Assembly (NCBI RefSeq): GCF_004364335.1
Contig: NZ_SOCR01000006.1
Coordinates: 281,873 to 345,872, forward strand
Direction of reading: 5' to 3'
DNA from: Pseudomonas graminis
Lineage (GTDB): Bacteria > Pseudomonadota > Gammaproteobacteria > Pseudomonadales > Pseudomonadaceae
DNA length: 64,000 bases
Shown here one piece after another: positions 8,909-18,004 of the stretch; within the stretch, counting starts at the first letter, position 1, and each line of letters starts with the position of its first letter. Under the pieces are notes generated by a model that searched no databases, was not told the DNA's origin, and saw only the letters and a program-made list of their open reading frames with translations. The position numbers and the translations under genes were made by a program.

Positions 8909-9664
8909 CTACCGGTCACGGCGCTTGTGGCTGCCCCGTTTGGCAACACGCTGCCACCAGGCGTCAACCAGCCCGCTGTCGGTCGGGGCGTGCAGGTACG
9001 CCGCCAGAAGCTCGCGGATTTCCGATTCGTTCCAGACCGGCGCGCGACGCAGCAAAGGCTCGATGTCCTTGACCCGGTCGCGCTGGCCGAAGATCGACTT
9101 GCGCGTCTTCTCCAGGTCGATCAGCTGCGCCCTGTACTCGCCACCCCGCGCCCGCATGAAAATATGCTTGGGGTAGAAACAGCCGTGTACCTGACCGGCC
9201 TTGTGCAGCGTGCGCGCCAGTTGCCCGCACGCCTGCAGAATCGCCAGACGCTCGGCGGCCGGCCGCTCGGGCCAGTCTTGCAATAGCGTGTCCAGATCGG
9301 TCCAGCCATCCAGCGCGCGGGTCATCAGAATCGCGCGACGCTCGCCGTCGATTTTTCTGTCTGCGTAAAACACCGCATGCAGCGCCGGGATGCCCAGCTT
9401 CTGATACAGGCTGATGTTGCGAAACTCTCGGGAAAACGAAGGCTCGCCAAACGGGTGATGCAGGGTGTAAGTCAGGTAGTTGCTCTGGCGCTTGAGGTAA
9501 TAACCGGAGCCTTCCAGCTCCAGGCGAAACACACTGCTCCAGCCGCCGCGACCGGTGTTGGGCTCATCCACCGCGTCGAGTTCGACGTTCCACAACGCAT
9601 CGAAGTCCGCCAGACCGTGCCGCTCCAGCAGCCCCCGGTCGGCGTCAGCAATGAAAACACTCAT
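8909..9664 (-). CDS. LPS-core kinase-like protein, InaA family (PA5007 family)
   Basis: A 251-residue protein of the Kdo/WaaP kinase superfamily. It has an N-terminal lobe with YYLKRQ (candidate nucleotide-binding Lys), a catalytic-loop equivalent VHGCFYPKHIFM in which the canonical HxD is altered to HGC, and LIDLEKTRKS. The start ATG at 9664 overlaps the stop of the upstream kinase gene (ATGA), which indicates translational coupling. It belongs to the LPS-core operon waaF-waaC-waaG-waaP and by position should contribute to core phosphorylation or assembly. The altered catalytic-loop Asp is common in this subfamily as far as I recall, so I do not claim loss of function. Confidence 0.8.
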   Translation of the reverse strand: MSVFIADADRGLLERHGLADFDALWNVELDAVDEPNTGRGGWSSVFRLELEGSGYYLKRQSNYLTYTLHHPFGEPSFSREFRNISLYQKLGIPALHAVFYADRKIDGERRAILMTRALDGWTDLDTLLQDWPERPAAERLAILQACGQLARTLHKAGQVHGCFYPKHIFMRARGGEYRAQLIDLEKTRKSIFGQRDRVKDIEPLLRRAPVWNESEIRELLAAYLHAPTDSGLVDAWWQRVAKRGSHKRRDR

Positions 9665-10395
9665 TCGCGGCCCTCAAAAAAACTGACGATGTGGCGGATG
9701 CGCTTCTTGTCAGAATCATTCAAGCGTTCACGACCACGGTATTGCAGATAGAACCTCAGGCGCTGAGTGGCCGACAGGTGATATTTCGCCACCTTGTCCA
9801 GGCAGGCGAGGTCTTTGGTGATGCGGTAGCGCAGCATGAAGCTGACCCAGAACGCGCCGTTGGGGCAGTCGATCAGGAACACCGTCGATTGATCATCTAC
9901 CAGCAGGTTGCGCCACTTCAGATCGTTATGGGTGAAGTGATGGTCGTGCATGGTTCGTGTGTAGCGCGCGACCTGCTGGCTGACGCCATTGACCCATGAA
10001 CGGCTGTCCAGCCGGGTGTCGTTGACCCGCGCCAGTTCGGACAGGTCTTCGGTGCGCGGCAGTTCGCGGGTGATTAGCGCGCCGCGATCGTACGCAGCGC
10101 CATTGCGCTCCAGGCCCCAGGCGACGACTTCCGCCGTCGGGATGCCCCACTTGGCGAAGCGCTTGAGGTTCTGCCATTCGGACTTCACCCGTGGCCGTCC
10201 CAGGTATCGGCGCAAACCCTTGCCGGCAGCGACGTAGCGCTTGACGTAGTAATTCACGCCACCGCGCTCGACGCGGATGACTTCGGACAGCGGATCCCGG
10301 GTCAGCCGCTCGCCTTTGAGGGCGAACACGGCGTCGAGGGTGCCGAAGTCGTCCGTCAGCGCGGCGTAGCCAGGCTCCAGCTTCCAGCCCGCCAT
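9661..10395 (-). CDS. LPS-core heptose kinase-like protein (PA5008 family, RfaY-like)
   Basis: A 244-residue kinase-fold protein. N-terminal lobe: VNYYVKRYVAAGKG with a candidate ATP-binding Lys. Catalytic loop: FTHNDLKWRNLLVDD (H-N-D...N). Metal-binding Asp: FLIDCPNG. These are the complete motifs expected for an active small-molecule kinase. The start ATG at 10395 shares one base with the stop of waaP (TGATG), and its own stop overlaps the next kinase gene, so the three are translated as a unit. Predicted role: phosphorylation of an inner-core heptose on the cytoplasmic side. The specific heptose is inferred only from context. Confidence 0.84.
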   Translation of the reverse strand: MAGWKLEPGYAALTDDFGTLDAVFALKGERLTRDPLSEVIRVERGGVNYYVKRYVAAGKGLRRYLGRPRVKSEWQNLKRFAKWGIPTAEVVAWGLERNGAAYDRGALITRELPRTEDLSELARVNDTRLDSRSWVNGVSQQVARYTRTMHDHHFTHNDLKWRNLLVDDQSTVFLIDCPNGAFWVSFMLRYRITKDLACLDKVAKYHLSATQRLRFYLQYRGRERLNDSDKKRIRHIVSFFEGRE

Positions 10396-11201
10396 CAGAG
10401 CGCGTCCCCGTAGCGCAACTTGCGCTGATAGAGCTTTTCGGCCTTGCTTTCAAGCCAGCTCAAAAGCGCCGATTCCTGGGCCTGGATCTGCCGCAGCGGC
10501 TGCTGGAAATAGCCCTTGAGAAAGCGCAGTTTGTCGCGCCGGGTCAGGCCAATGTCCATCGCCGAGAAATACAGCGCGGCCAGGTCCTTGTTGCGCCAGC
10601 GCTGGGTGATCGCCGGACGCGTCTGGGCGCGGTGCAGGTCGATCACTGAAAGCCGGAAGTCATCGGGCGTGACCGGCGTGTCGGTGTGCAGTAAGAAATG
10701 GCAGATGTAGCAGTCGCGGTGATTGACCCCGGCGCGGTGCATCATCCCGACCAGCCGCGCCACTTCGGCGATGTACGCGCGCTTCATGCGTGGCTCGGGC
10801 GGTTCGGTGCGCCAGTTGAGGCTGACATCTTCCAGGCTCTCGGTCGGCGCCAGCTCTTCGGTGATGATGAACGAATGCTGCATGGCCGGATTGTTGCCGC
10901 GCTCGCCGTACGCCACGGCGGTCATGGTCGGAACGCCAACCTCATGCAGACGATTGACCGCGTCCCACTCCTGACCCGCGCCGAGCACCGGCAACTTGGC
11001 GGTCAGCAGGTTTTTCGCCACTTCACCCCAACCGATGCCGCGATGGATCTTGACGAAATAACCGCGCCCGTCGACCTCGGTGCGCAACGTGCGCCGGTTC
11101 TCGAGTTCGCGATAGACCTGGCCTTCCAGCGCCTCAACGGCCTCGAACGCATCGCGCCCGGCCCAGAGGCTCTTGAAGGGTTCAGCAAGGATCAGTTTCA
11201 T
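10395..11201 (-). CDS. waaP: Lipopolysaccharide core heptose(I) kinase WaaP (RfaP)
   Basis: A 268-residue protein with the WaaP signature. YFVKIH gives K51 in the ATP-binding lobe, and NHRDCYICHFLL gives the catalytic D163; SVIDLHRAQTR supplies the metal-binding Asp. The family uses ATP to phosphorylate O4 of the first heptose of the LPS inner core; in P. aeruginosa waaP is reported as essential. The start ATG at 11201 overlaps the waaG stop (ATGA), and its stop overlaps the next kinase, so it sits in the middle of a coupled operon. Assignment is firm from motifs, length and position immediately after waaG. Confidence 0.95.
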   Translation of the reverse strand: MKLILAEPFKSLWAGRDAFEAVEALEGQVYRELENRRTLRTEVDGRGYFVKIHRGIGWGEVAKNLLTAKLPVLGAGQEWDAVNRLHEVGVPTMTAVAYGERGNNPAMQHSFIITEELAPTESLEDVSLNWRTEPPEPRMKRAYIAEVARLVGMMHRAGVNHRDCYICHFLLHTDTPVTPDDFRLSVIDLHRAQTRPAITQRWRNKDLAALYFSAMDIGLTRRDKLRFLKGYFQQPLRQIQAQESALLSWLESKAEKLYQRKLRYGDAL

Positions 11202-12322
11202 CCGTGGTGCTCCGCCAGAATCACATCCGCAGCGTGCTGCGGCATGCTGTAAAGATCAGCCGTGTCGGCGAATGTCAGCCCGTTGCGGCTCCAGGTGCTG
11301 CGCGCGGCGTCGTCCTTGAGGATGCGGGCAAGATACTGATTGAGCTGGTTCTGTTCGAACGGCTCATCGAGCACCAGACCGCTGTCGGCTTCGGCGATGT
11401 AATGGGCGTACCCGCACACCGCGCTGACCAGCACCGGCAGTCCTGCCACCAGCGCTTCAAGTAGCACGGTGCCGGTGTTTTCGTTGTACGCGGGATGAAT
11501 CAACAGGTCGGCGCCCAACAGAAAACGCGGAATGTCGCTGCGCCCTTTCATGAAGGTGACGTGATCGCCCAGGCCCAGCGTTGTGCTCTGCAGCTGGAAT
11601 ACCTTGGGGTCGTCCTGGCCGATTACAAACAGCCGCGTGCGTTTCTTCAGTTCAGCAGGCAGCGCTGCCAATGCCTTGAGGCTGCGATCGACGCCCTTGG
11701 TCTTGAAGCCGGAGCCAATCTGCACGAGCAGCAGGTCATCGTCAGCCAGCTTGAACTCGCGACGGAATTCAGCACGGATTTCGGCGGCATTCGGCGGCGC
11801 GCGGCGGTCCTGAGAGATTCCTGGCGGCAACAGATGAAAGCGCGCAAGCGGCGTGTCGTAATGCTTGATGAACAGAGGCTGCTGCACTTCGGAGATCATC
11901 AGCACTTCGGTCTTCGCGTCTTTGCCGAACACCGCGCGCTCGTAGTCGGCGAAGTGACGGTAGCGGCCCCAGTATTTGTACAGGCCGTGGCGCAGGTTCT
12001 GAGCTTTGTCTTCGTAACAGCCGTCGGCGGCGTAATACACGTCCAGGCCGGGCATCTTGTTGAAGCCGATCAGCCGGTCCACGGGACGCTTGGCCAGGTC
12101 GGCATTCATCCAGTCGGTGAGCTTTTCGTTGCGGCGGTGATTGAAGATCGCCTTGACCGGCGCCACCAGCACTTCGAAGCCAGGCGGTACGTCGCCTTCC
12201 CAGATCAGCGTGTAGACGCGGATTTGATGGCCGCGCTGCTGACACTCCAGGGCGATGCGCATGAAGTCGCGTTGCAGGCCACCGAAGGGGAAGTATTTAT
12301 AAAGCACGAATGCCAGTTGCAT
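11198..12322 (-). CDS. waaG: LPS core glycosyltransferase WaaG (RfaG), GT4 family
   Basis: A 374-residue GT-B glycosyltransferase opening with MQLAFVLYKYFPFGGLQRDF, in which the glycine-rich acceptor-side loop follows the first strand. The C-terminal half has the GT4 donor-binding region with YNENTGTVLLEALVAGLPVL (E-x7-E type). It adds the first hexose of the outer core onto the second heptose. I place the start at the ATG at 12322 rather than the ATG-open frame from 12406, because family members start here and this ATG overlaps the waaC stop by one base (TGATG). The extra 28 residues upstream would overlap waaC. Confidence 0.94.
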   Translation of the reverse strand: MQLAFVLYKYFPFGGLQRDFMRIALECQQRGHQIRVYTLIWEGDVPPGFEVLVAPVKAIFNHRRNEKLTDWMNADLAKRPVDRLIGFNKMPGLDVYYAADGCYEDKAQNLRHGLYKYWGRYRHFADYERAVFGKDAKTEVLMISEVQQPLFIKHYDTPLARFHLLPPGISQDRRAPPNAAEIRAEFRREFKLADDDLLLVQIGSGFKTKGVDRSLKALAALPAELKKRTRLFVIGQDDPKVFQLQSTTLGLGDHVTFMKGRSDIPRFLLGADLLIHPAYNENTGTVLLEALVAGLPVLVSAVCGYAHYIAEADSGLVLDEPFEQNQLNQYLARILKDDAARSTWSRNGLTFADTADLYSMPQHAADVILAEHHG

Positions 12323-13386
12323 CAGGGATGTTCCTTTGCCAGCAATAGCGCGCCCAACTGGTTCGCTACCCGCTCGGGATTCAGGCGAGTAAAGCACATG
12401 GGCCACTCGCGTTCGGTATCGACCTGACGCTGATCTTCAGGGGTCGGTCGATAGGTGCATTTCTTTTGCAGGCACGGCGCGCAGGCGGGATATTCCGCCG
12501 CCAGATGAACCTGCGACCGGCCGTAGGCGCCGGTCAGGCCCGGATTGGTCGGGCCGAACAGCGACAGGGTTGGTACGTCCAGCGCTGCGGCCAGGTGGCC
12601 GAGGCCGGTATCAACGGCGACGCAGCCCTGGGCGCTTGCCAGCACGCGAGCAACGCCTGCCAGATTGAGTTTGGGCAACACGACGGCATTATCAAGGCCA
12701 TCGGCAATGCGCTCTGCCCGCGCCTTCTCGGCCGGGTTGCCCCACGGCAGACGCACTTCAAGCCCCTGACCAATAATGCGTTCAGCCAGTTGTCGCCAAT
12801 ACAGCTCGGGCCAGTGTTTGGTGTCCCACGTGGTGCCGTGCAGAAAGAGCACGAAGGGCGCGTCGCTTGTGGCAGTGAGCAGGCGGCTGCGATCAAGGCC
12901 GTAATCGCCCAATCCCGCAGGCACCTGATAGCCCAGCGCTTGACCGAACAGCTGACGCAAACGCTCAACCGCATGCTGGCCGCGGGCAACGGCGTAGGGG
13001 CGATCGTAGAAACGAGCGGCCATGGGCTCGCGCGCCGAGGTCTTGTCCAGCCCGGCGATGGGCGCTTTGACGTAGCGGGTCAGCCAGGCACTTTTCAGCA
13101 GGCCCTGGGCGTCGATCACCAGATCGTAGCGGGTGTCCCGCAGGCGCTGCTTGAACTGGCGCCATTCACCATTTTTGAGGGTCTGCCAGAGGTTCTTGCG
13201 CCAGCGACGGATCGCCACCGGAATCACGTTGGCGACCGCCGGATGCCAGGTCGGAATCTCGGCAAAGCCCTCTTCCACCACCCAGTCGAACTGGATGCCC
13301 GGCAGCGCGCCCATGGCGTCGGTCAGCGCGGGTAAGGTGTGGATCACATCACCCAGTGACGAAGTTTTGATCAGCAGTACCCGCAA
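12322..13386 (-). CDS. waaC: LPS heptosyltransferase I (WaaC/RfaC)
   Basis: A 354-residue GT9 heptosyltransferase that transfers L-glycero-D-manno-heptose from its ADP donor to Kdo of lipid A. Visible features are the N-terminal RVLLIKTSSLGDVIHTLPAL and the donor-site segment VDTGLGHLAAALDVPTLSLFGPTNP. I choose TTG at 13386, two bases after the waaF stop, because it gives the canonical N-terminus (M)RVLLIKTSSLGD. An ATG at 13416 would add ten residues overlapping waaF. Part of the coupled waaF-waaC-waaG operon. Confidence 0.93.
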   Translation of the reverse strand: MRVLLIKTSSLGDVIHTLPALTDAMGALPGIQFDWVVEEGFAEIPTWHPAVANVIPVAIRRWRKNLWQTLKNGEWRQFKQRLRDTRYDLVIDAQGLLKSAWLTRYVKAPIAGLDKTSAREPMAARFYDRPYAVARGQHAVERLRQLFGQALGYQVPAGLGDYGLDRSRLLTATSDAPFVLFLHGTTWDTKHWPELYWRQLAERIIGQGLEVRLPWGNPAEKARAERIADGLDNAVVLPKLNLAGVARVLASAQGCVAVDTGLGHLAAALDVPTLSLFGPTNPGLTGAYGRSQVHLAAEYPACAPCLQKKCTYRPTPEDQRQVDTEREWPMCFTRLNPERVANQLGALLLAKEHP

Positions 13387-13387
13387 G

Positions 13388-14422
13388 TCAGGCGACCTCG
13401 ACCGGGGCGGCGCCAATACGGCCGAGGGCCTGGATCACCGAATCCGGCTCCAGCAGGCGCAGGCAGTTGTAATGGCCGAAGCGGCAGGTGCGCTCGAAAC
13501 AAGGGCTGCACTCGATGCCGAGGCGGACGATCTCGACTTCATCGGCCAACGGTGGCGTGAAACCCGGCGAGGTCGAGCCGTACACCGCCACCAGCGGGCG
13601 ATTCAGCGCGGCGGCCACGTGCATCAGCCCGGAATCGTTGGAGACCACCGCGTCCGCGCAGGACAGCAGGTCAATGGCTTCGGCCAGTGAGGTGCCGCCG
13701 CTGAGGTTCATGGATTCTTCGCGCAGCCCCGGAATCAGCCGCTCGCGGATGCTTTCGCCCACGGCATGGTCGTTCTTCGAGCCGAACAGCCAGACTTGCC
13801 AGCCTTCACGAATCTTCGCTTCGGCGACCTTGGCGTAGTGCTCGGAAGGCCAGCGCTTGGATTCGCCGAATTCAGCGCCCGGGCACAGCGCGAGCACCGG
13901 CCGATCAAGGCTCAGGCCGAACTTGGTCAACGCCGCGTCGCGGCTCGAGGTTTCAATTTGCAGGCTGGGTTTGGGATACGGACGCGGCAGTTCGGCGCCT
14001 TTTTCATAAGCCAACGCCATGAAGCGTTCGATCATCAGCGGGTAACGCTGTTTGTCGAGGGTGCGCACGTCGTTGAGCAGGCCGTAGCGAAACTCGCCAC
14101 GCCAGCCGGTGCGCTTGGGAATGCCGGCGAAGAACGGCACCAGCGCCGACTTCAGCGAGTTGGGCAGCAGAATCGCCTGATCGTACTGGCCCTTGAGGGA
14201 TTTGCCGATGCGCCGGCGCGTGGCCAGCTCCAGCGCGCCATGGCCGAGGGGGAAGCTCAAGGCCGTGCGCACTTCGGGCATGCGTTCAAGAATCGGCCGG
14301 CTCCACTCGGGCGCCAGCACATCGATGTCGCACTGCGGGTGACGCTGCTTCAGGCACTGGAACAGCGTCTGCGCCATCACCATGTCACCGACCCAGCTGG
14401 GCCCTACGATCAGAATTCTCAT
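13388..14422 (-). CDS. waaF: LPS heptosyltransferase II (WaaF/RfaF)
   Basis: A 344-residue GT9 enzyme that adds the second inner-core heptose. Opening MRILIVGPSWVGDMVMAQTL is diagnostic, as is the donor-site segment SNDSGLMHVAAALNRPLVAVYGSTSPGFTPP, here split as SNDSGLMHVAAAL and GSTSPGFTPP. Two in-frame ATGs exist (14428 and 14422). I prefer 14422 because GGA lies five bases upstream and the family starts with MxILIVGPSWVGD. It is the first gene of the leftward LPS-core operon; the 246 bases before it hold a REPIN. In P. aeruginosa ilvE lies just upstream, but not here. Confidence 0.93.
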   Translation of the reverse strand: MRILIVGPSWVGDMVMAQTLFQCLKQRHPQCDIDVLAPEWSRPILERMPEVRTALSFPLGHGALELATRRRIGKSLKGQYDQAILLPNSLKSALVPFFAGIPKRTGWRGEFRYGLLNDVRTLDKQRYPLMIERFMALAYEKGAELPRPYPKPSLQIETSSRDAALTKFGLSLDRPVLALCPGAEFGESKRWPSEHYAKVAEAKIREGWQVWLFGSKNDHAVGESIRERLIPGLREESMNLSGGTSLAEAIDLLSCADAVVSNDSGLMHVAAALNRPLVAVYGSTSPGFTPPLADEVEIVRLGIECSPCFERTCRFGHYNCLRLLEPDSVIQALGRIGAAPVEVA

Positions 14423-14568
14423 GCTCATCCAAAAACGACCAGAAACGAGCAGGGAGGCCCATCAGACTGCGTGATGCTTGCACACACAGCCTGACGCCTC
14501 CCTGTCATAGCTTTATAGAACCGGATGGCTGTATCACACGCCGAATCCGGTGGCGCACCCTCTGACGT

Positions 14569-14634
14569 CATCGCGGGCAAGCGCGCTCCTGCAGGAGACC
14601 GCGCTCAACTGTGGGAGCGCGTTTGCCCGCGATG
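14569..14634. repeat. REP doublet (GCGCGCTTGCCCGCG type), inverted pair
   Basis: Left copy TCGCGGGCAAGCGCGCTCCT, right copy GGGAGCGCGTTTGCCCGCGA, separated by only about 20 bases, between glnE and waaF. It is shorter than the other pairs of this type (45008, 46340), whose arms lie about 40 bases apart. Confidence 0.75.
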
Positions 14635-14668
14635 AGGCCAGCGAGTTCAATGAAGAATCCTTCATTTA

Positions 14669-17620
14669 TTAACTCAGCCCCAACTGCCCCCAGATCTGCA
14701 TCACTTCACGCCGTTCGGTGGCGAACTGGTCGCCGGCCACAACACCCGGATCGTTCTGCAACGCCTGTCGGTGAGCGGCCGAGCGGTAGGCCTTGTAGGC
14801 CTCACGCAGCAGACCGGCATCGGCGGCGGCCATCAGCCCCGCCTCTTCAAGGCCTTCGAGAATACGGATGTTATCGGTGTAACGAAGCAGCGCGGGATGC
14901 TCTCTGGACCACGCCAGGGCCGCGTATTGCACCATAAATTCAATATCGACGATACCTCCGGCGTCCTGCTTGAGGTCGAACCGGGCCGTCGGATCAAACG
15001 CATTCGCCCCTTTGCCTGCCGCCGTTACACGGGTGCCGAGGTTGTCGCGCATCTTGGCGCGCATCTCGCTGACCTCCTGACGCAGCTTCGGCAGATCCCG
15101 CTCACGCCCCAGCACCAACGCACGCACGGCCTCGAACTGCCGACCGACATCGGTGCTGCCCACCAGCACCCGCGCGCGCACCAAGGCCTGATGCTCCCAC
15201 GTCCAGGCCTCGTTCTCCTGATAGCGGGAAAACGCCCCGAGGGAGCTCACCAGCAAGCCCGCCGCGCCAGACGGGCGAAGGCGCATGTCGACTTCGTACA
15301 ACTGGCCGGAGTTGGTCTGGGTGGTGATCAGGTGAATGATCCGCTGACCGAGCCGGGTGAAAAACTGCGCGCCATCGATCGGCTTGGCGCCGTCGGTTTC
15401 AGCCTGGGGATCGCCATCGTGAATGAACACCAGGTCCAGATCCGAGCCGTGCCCCAGCTCAATGCCGCCGACCTTGCCGTAGCCGACGATGACAAAGCCG
15501 GGGTCGCACAACGTGCCGTCCGGTCGGCGCGGCGCACCATGGCGGGCGACGGTGTGGCGCCAGGCGAGCGCCAGCACTTGTTCGAGAATGGCCTCGGCCA
15601 GCCAGGTCAGGTAATCGCTGACTTTCATGAGCGGCAGGCTGCCAGTGATTTCCGAGGCGGCCACCCGCAGACGGTGCGCCAGTTTGAAATGGCGCAGGGC
15701 TTCCATTTGCTGTTCCAGGTCGTCCTCGGGAATTCGCGTCAGACGTTCGCGCAACTCGGCGGCCAGTTCGAGGGCCTGGGGCGGGCTGAACAGGCGACCT
15801 TCGTTAAGCAGCTCATCGAGCAGTAACGGGAAACGGGCGATCTGCTCGGCAATCCACGGGCTGGCCGCGCACAGGGTCAGCAATCGACGCAGCGCGCCGG
15901 GGTTTTCGGTGAGCAACACCAGATACGCCGAGCGACGCGCCACCGCTTCCACCAGCGGCAGCACCCGCTCCAGCACCAAGTCAGGATTGTCGTGCTCGAC
16001 CGCTTGGGCGAGCAGCCGCGGAATAAAGGCATCGAGCCGCTCGCGCCCCAGACGCTGCATCGAACGCAGCTGCGAACTGTTGCGCAGATTGCTTAGATTC
16101 TTCAGCGCTTTGGGCGCATCGGCGAATCCGCCCTCCTGCAATTGGAGGCAGGCGCTTTCTTCGTTTTGCGACTCTTCCCACAGCGGCAGCCACTCGCCCC
16201 CGACGATTTCTTCGCCTTGATCCTCCTGGCCTTCTTCCTCATCCGGGTCGGCGATGACCTGACGAAAGTGCCATGCGACGCGCCCACGCCAGTACATCAA
16301 CTGCACATGAAAGCTCGCCCAATCGGCAAAGCCCATCATGAACGCAATGCGCGCCTGATCCTGCGGGTCGTCGGGGAGCATTTGGGTTTGCCGATCGGCG
16401 ATCGCCTGAATGGCGTGCTCGGTGTAGCGCAGAAACTGATAGCCCTCACGCAGTTCATCAATGACGGCAGCGGGCAAATAGCCCTGGCCTTCAAGGATTT
16501 TCAGCACCTTGAGCAACGGCCGCTGTTGCAGGCTAAGGTCGCGACCACCGTGAATCAGCTGGAACGCCTGGGCGATGAACTCCACTTCACGAATGCCGCC
16601 GGACCCGAGCTTGATGTTCTCGGCCATGCCCTTGCGCCGGACTTCCTGCTGGATCAGCTGCTTCATGGTGCGCAGCGCTTCGATAGCGGAGAAGTCCAGA
16701 TAGCGGCGGTAGACAAACGGCCGCAGCATGTCGAGCAACTCGCTGCCCTTCTCCTGATCACCGCCGACCACCCGCGCCTTGATCATGGCGTAGCGTTCCC
16801 AGTCGCGGCCCTGGTCCTGGTAGTACTGCTCCAGCGCGTTGAAGCTGAGGACCAACGCACCGGAAGACCCATACGGGCGCAGACGCATGTCGACGCGGAA
16901 GACGAAGCCATCGACAGTGACCGGGTCCAGCGCCTTGATCAATCGCTGACCCAGGCGGATGAAAAACTCCTGGTTATCCAGCGGGCGCTTCACGCCCTGG
17001 GTTTCGCCGCCTTCGGGGTAGGCAAAAATGAGATCGATGTCGGAGGACAGGTTCAGCTCGACAGCGCCCAGCTTGCCCATGCCGAGGATGACCATTTGCT
17101 GCGGCTCGCCAGTCCGACGGCCGGTCGGCGTGCCGAATTGCTGGCAATGCCGCTCGTACAGCCACTTGTAAGCCAGATCGATACAGCCATCTGCCATGTC
17201 CGAGAGATCGCGGCAGGTTTCCACCAGATCGGCCTGCCGGGTCAGATCCCGCCAGATAATTCGCACTTGCTGGCGCGTGCGTTGACGACGTAGATTACGC
17301 CCCAGTTCATCGTCGCTGGCAGCCTGAATGACTGAATTGGCGAGGTGCCCCAGCAGCTCGCCGGGCGCAAAACTGCGCTCCAGCTCACCGGATTCAGCAA
17401 GGTCGAGCAGCATCAGCGGATCGCGCGAAACCTGATCGGCGACAAAATCGCTGGCGGCACATACGCGTTCGAACGCCTGCAGCCGCGCCTCAGGCCAGGT
17501 CTGAAAAGACTGCCTGGCTTTATCGGTCAGGGAATCGAGCGCGGTGCGCCAGGATTGGCGGGCGCGAGTGGGCAACGGCAGAAGGACAGCCGGCAGCTCG
17601 GCCAGCAGGGGAAGGCTCAT
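14669..17620 (-). CDS. glnE: Bifunctional glutamine synthetase adenylyltransferase/deadenylase
   Basis: A 983-residue protein, the normal GlnE length, with two nucleotidyltransferase domains. The N-terminal one has LGMGKLGAVELNLSSDIDLI and the C-terminal one has VGYGKVGGIELGHGSDLDLV; each contains the DxD metal pair (SDIDL, SDLDL). The family adds AMP to a tyrosine of glutamine synthetase, or removes it, under control of the PII protein, and so tunes ammonia assimilation. It is transcribed away from aceE, from which it is separated by 384 bases. In other pseudomonads it sits in the same place. The start ATG at 17620 gives MSLPLLAELPAVLLPLP. Confidence 0.96.
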   Translation of the reverse strand: MSLPLLAELPAVLLPLPTRARQSWRTALDSLTDKARQSFQTWPEARLQAFERVCAASDFVADQVSRDPLMLLDLAESGELERSFAPGELLGHLANSVIQAASDDELGRNLRRQRTRQQVRIIWRDLTRQADLVETCRDLSDMADGCIDLAYKWLYERHCQQFGTPTGRRTGEPQQMVILGMGKLGAVELNLSSDIDLIFAYPEGGETQGVKRPLDNQEFFIRLGQRLIKALDPVTVDGFVFRVDMRLRPYGSSGALVLSFNALEQYYQDQGRDWERYAMIKARVVGGDQEKGSELLDMLRPFVYRRYLDFSAIEALRTMKQLIQQEVRRKGMAENIKLGSGGIREVEFIAQAFQLIHGGRDLSLQQRPLLKVLKILEGQGYLPAAVIDELREGYQFLRYTEHAIQAIADRQTQMLPDDPQDQARIAFMMGFADWASFHVQLMYWRGRVAWHFRQVIADPDEEEGQEDQGEEIVGGEWLPLWEESQNEESACLQLQEGGFADAPKALKNLSNLRNSSQLRSMQRLGRERLDAFIPRLLAQAVEHDNPDLVLERVLPLVEAVARRSAYLVLLTENPGALRRLLTLCAASPWIAEQIARFPLLLDELLNEGRLFSPPQALELAAELRERLTRIPEDDLEQQMEALRHFKLAHRLRVAASEITGSLPLMKVSDYLTWLAEAILEQVLALAWRHTVARHGAPRRPDGTLCDPGFVIVGYGKVGGIELGHGSDLDLVFIHDGDPQAETDGAKPIDGAQFFTRLGQRIIHLITTQTNSGQLYEVDMRLRPSGAAGLLVSSLGAFSRYQENEAWTWEHQALVRARVLVGSTDVGRQFEAVRALVLGRERDLPKLRQEVSEMRAKMRDNLGTRVTAAGKGANAFDPTARFDLKQDAGGIVDIEFMVQYAALAWSREHPALLRYTDNIRILEGLEEAGLMAAADAGLLREAYKAYRSAAHRQALQNDPGVVAGDQFATERREVMQIWGQLGLS

Positions 17621-17826
17621 GGTCTATCCTTGATCGGCGTTCAAATGCCAGTCCACCCCGTCGGTTGTACACACGGACCGGACGGACTGTCGAACAAAGG
17701 TTAAAAATTGCTGATGGCTAGCGATTCTTGGCTGCCAGCATGATCTATCAGGCGACTCGTCTGATTTTTGCACCGACAACACTGCTTTACCGGACACTGC
17801 ACCACGAGCGAAAACAGCGCTCCGCT

Positions 17827-17839
17827 GTAGTTTTACTAC
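17827..17839. promoter_or_regulatory. Candidate FadR/GntR-type operator 1 upstream of aceE
   Basis: GTAGTTTTACTAC is a dyad with five-base arms GTAGT/ACTAC around TTT. It fits the FadR-subfamily GntR consensus TNGTNNNACNA. An inverted partner lies 52 bp away at 17879. A PdhR-like regulator of pyruvate dehydrogenase would be a natural partner, but no such gene is in the window. Confidence 0.5.
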
Positions 17840-17878
17840 TGTATATACAAGTCAAAAAGCTGAATTAGCCCGAGATTT

Positions 17879-17891
17879 GTAGTAAAACTAC
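17879..17891. promoter_or_regulatory. Candidate FadR/GntR-type operator 2 upstream of aceE
   Basis: GTAGTAAAACTAC is the exact reverse complement of the dyad at 17827-17839, with a centre-to-centre distance of 52 bp (about five helical turns). The two sites flank a TATATA stretch, as would suit cooperative or looping repression. Confidence 0.5.
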
Positions 17892-18004
17892 ACAACGCCG
17901 GGAACCGATCCGGCCATCCAAGAATTTACATCGTCTGCCCACAAGGCCAGTCGTAACAAACTCAGGCAACCGATTCTGGAAGCCTTTCCGCCCTGGAGCA
18001 AGCC

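Larger units (their letters stand above)
17621..18004. other. Divergent regulatory region between glnE and aceE
   Basis: No gene is supported here. The right half is AT-richer than its surroundings and holds two FadR/GntR-type dyads (annotated separately) flanking a TGTATATAC stretch that could be an extended -10. The ribosome binding site of aceE (TGGAGC) is just before 18005. Confidence 0.5.
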
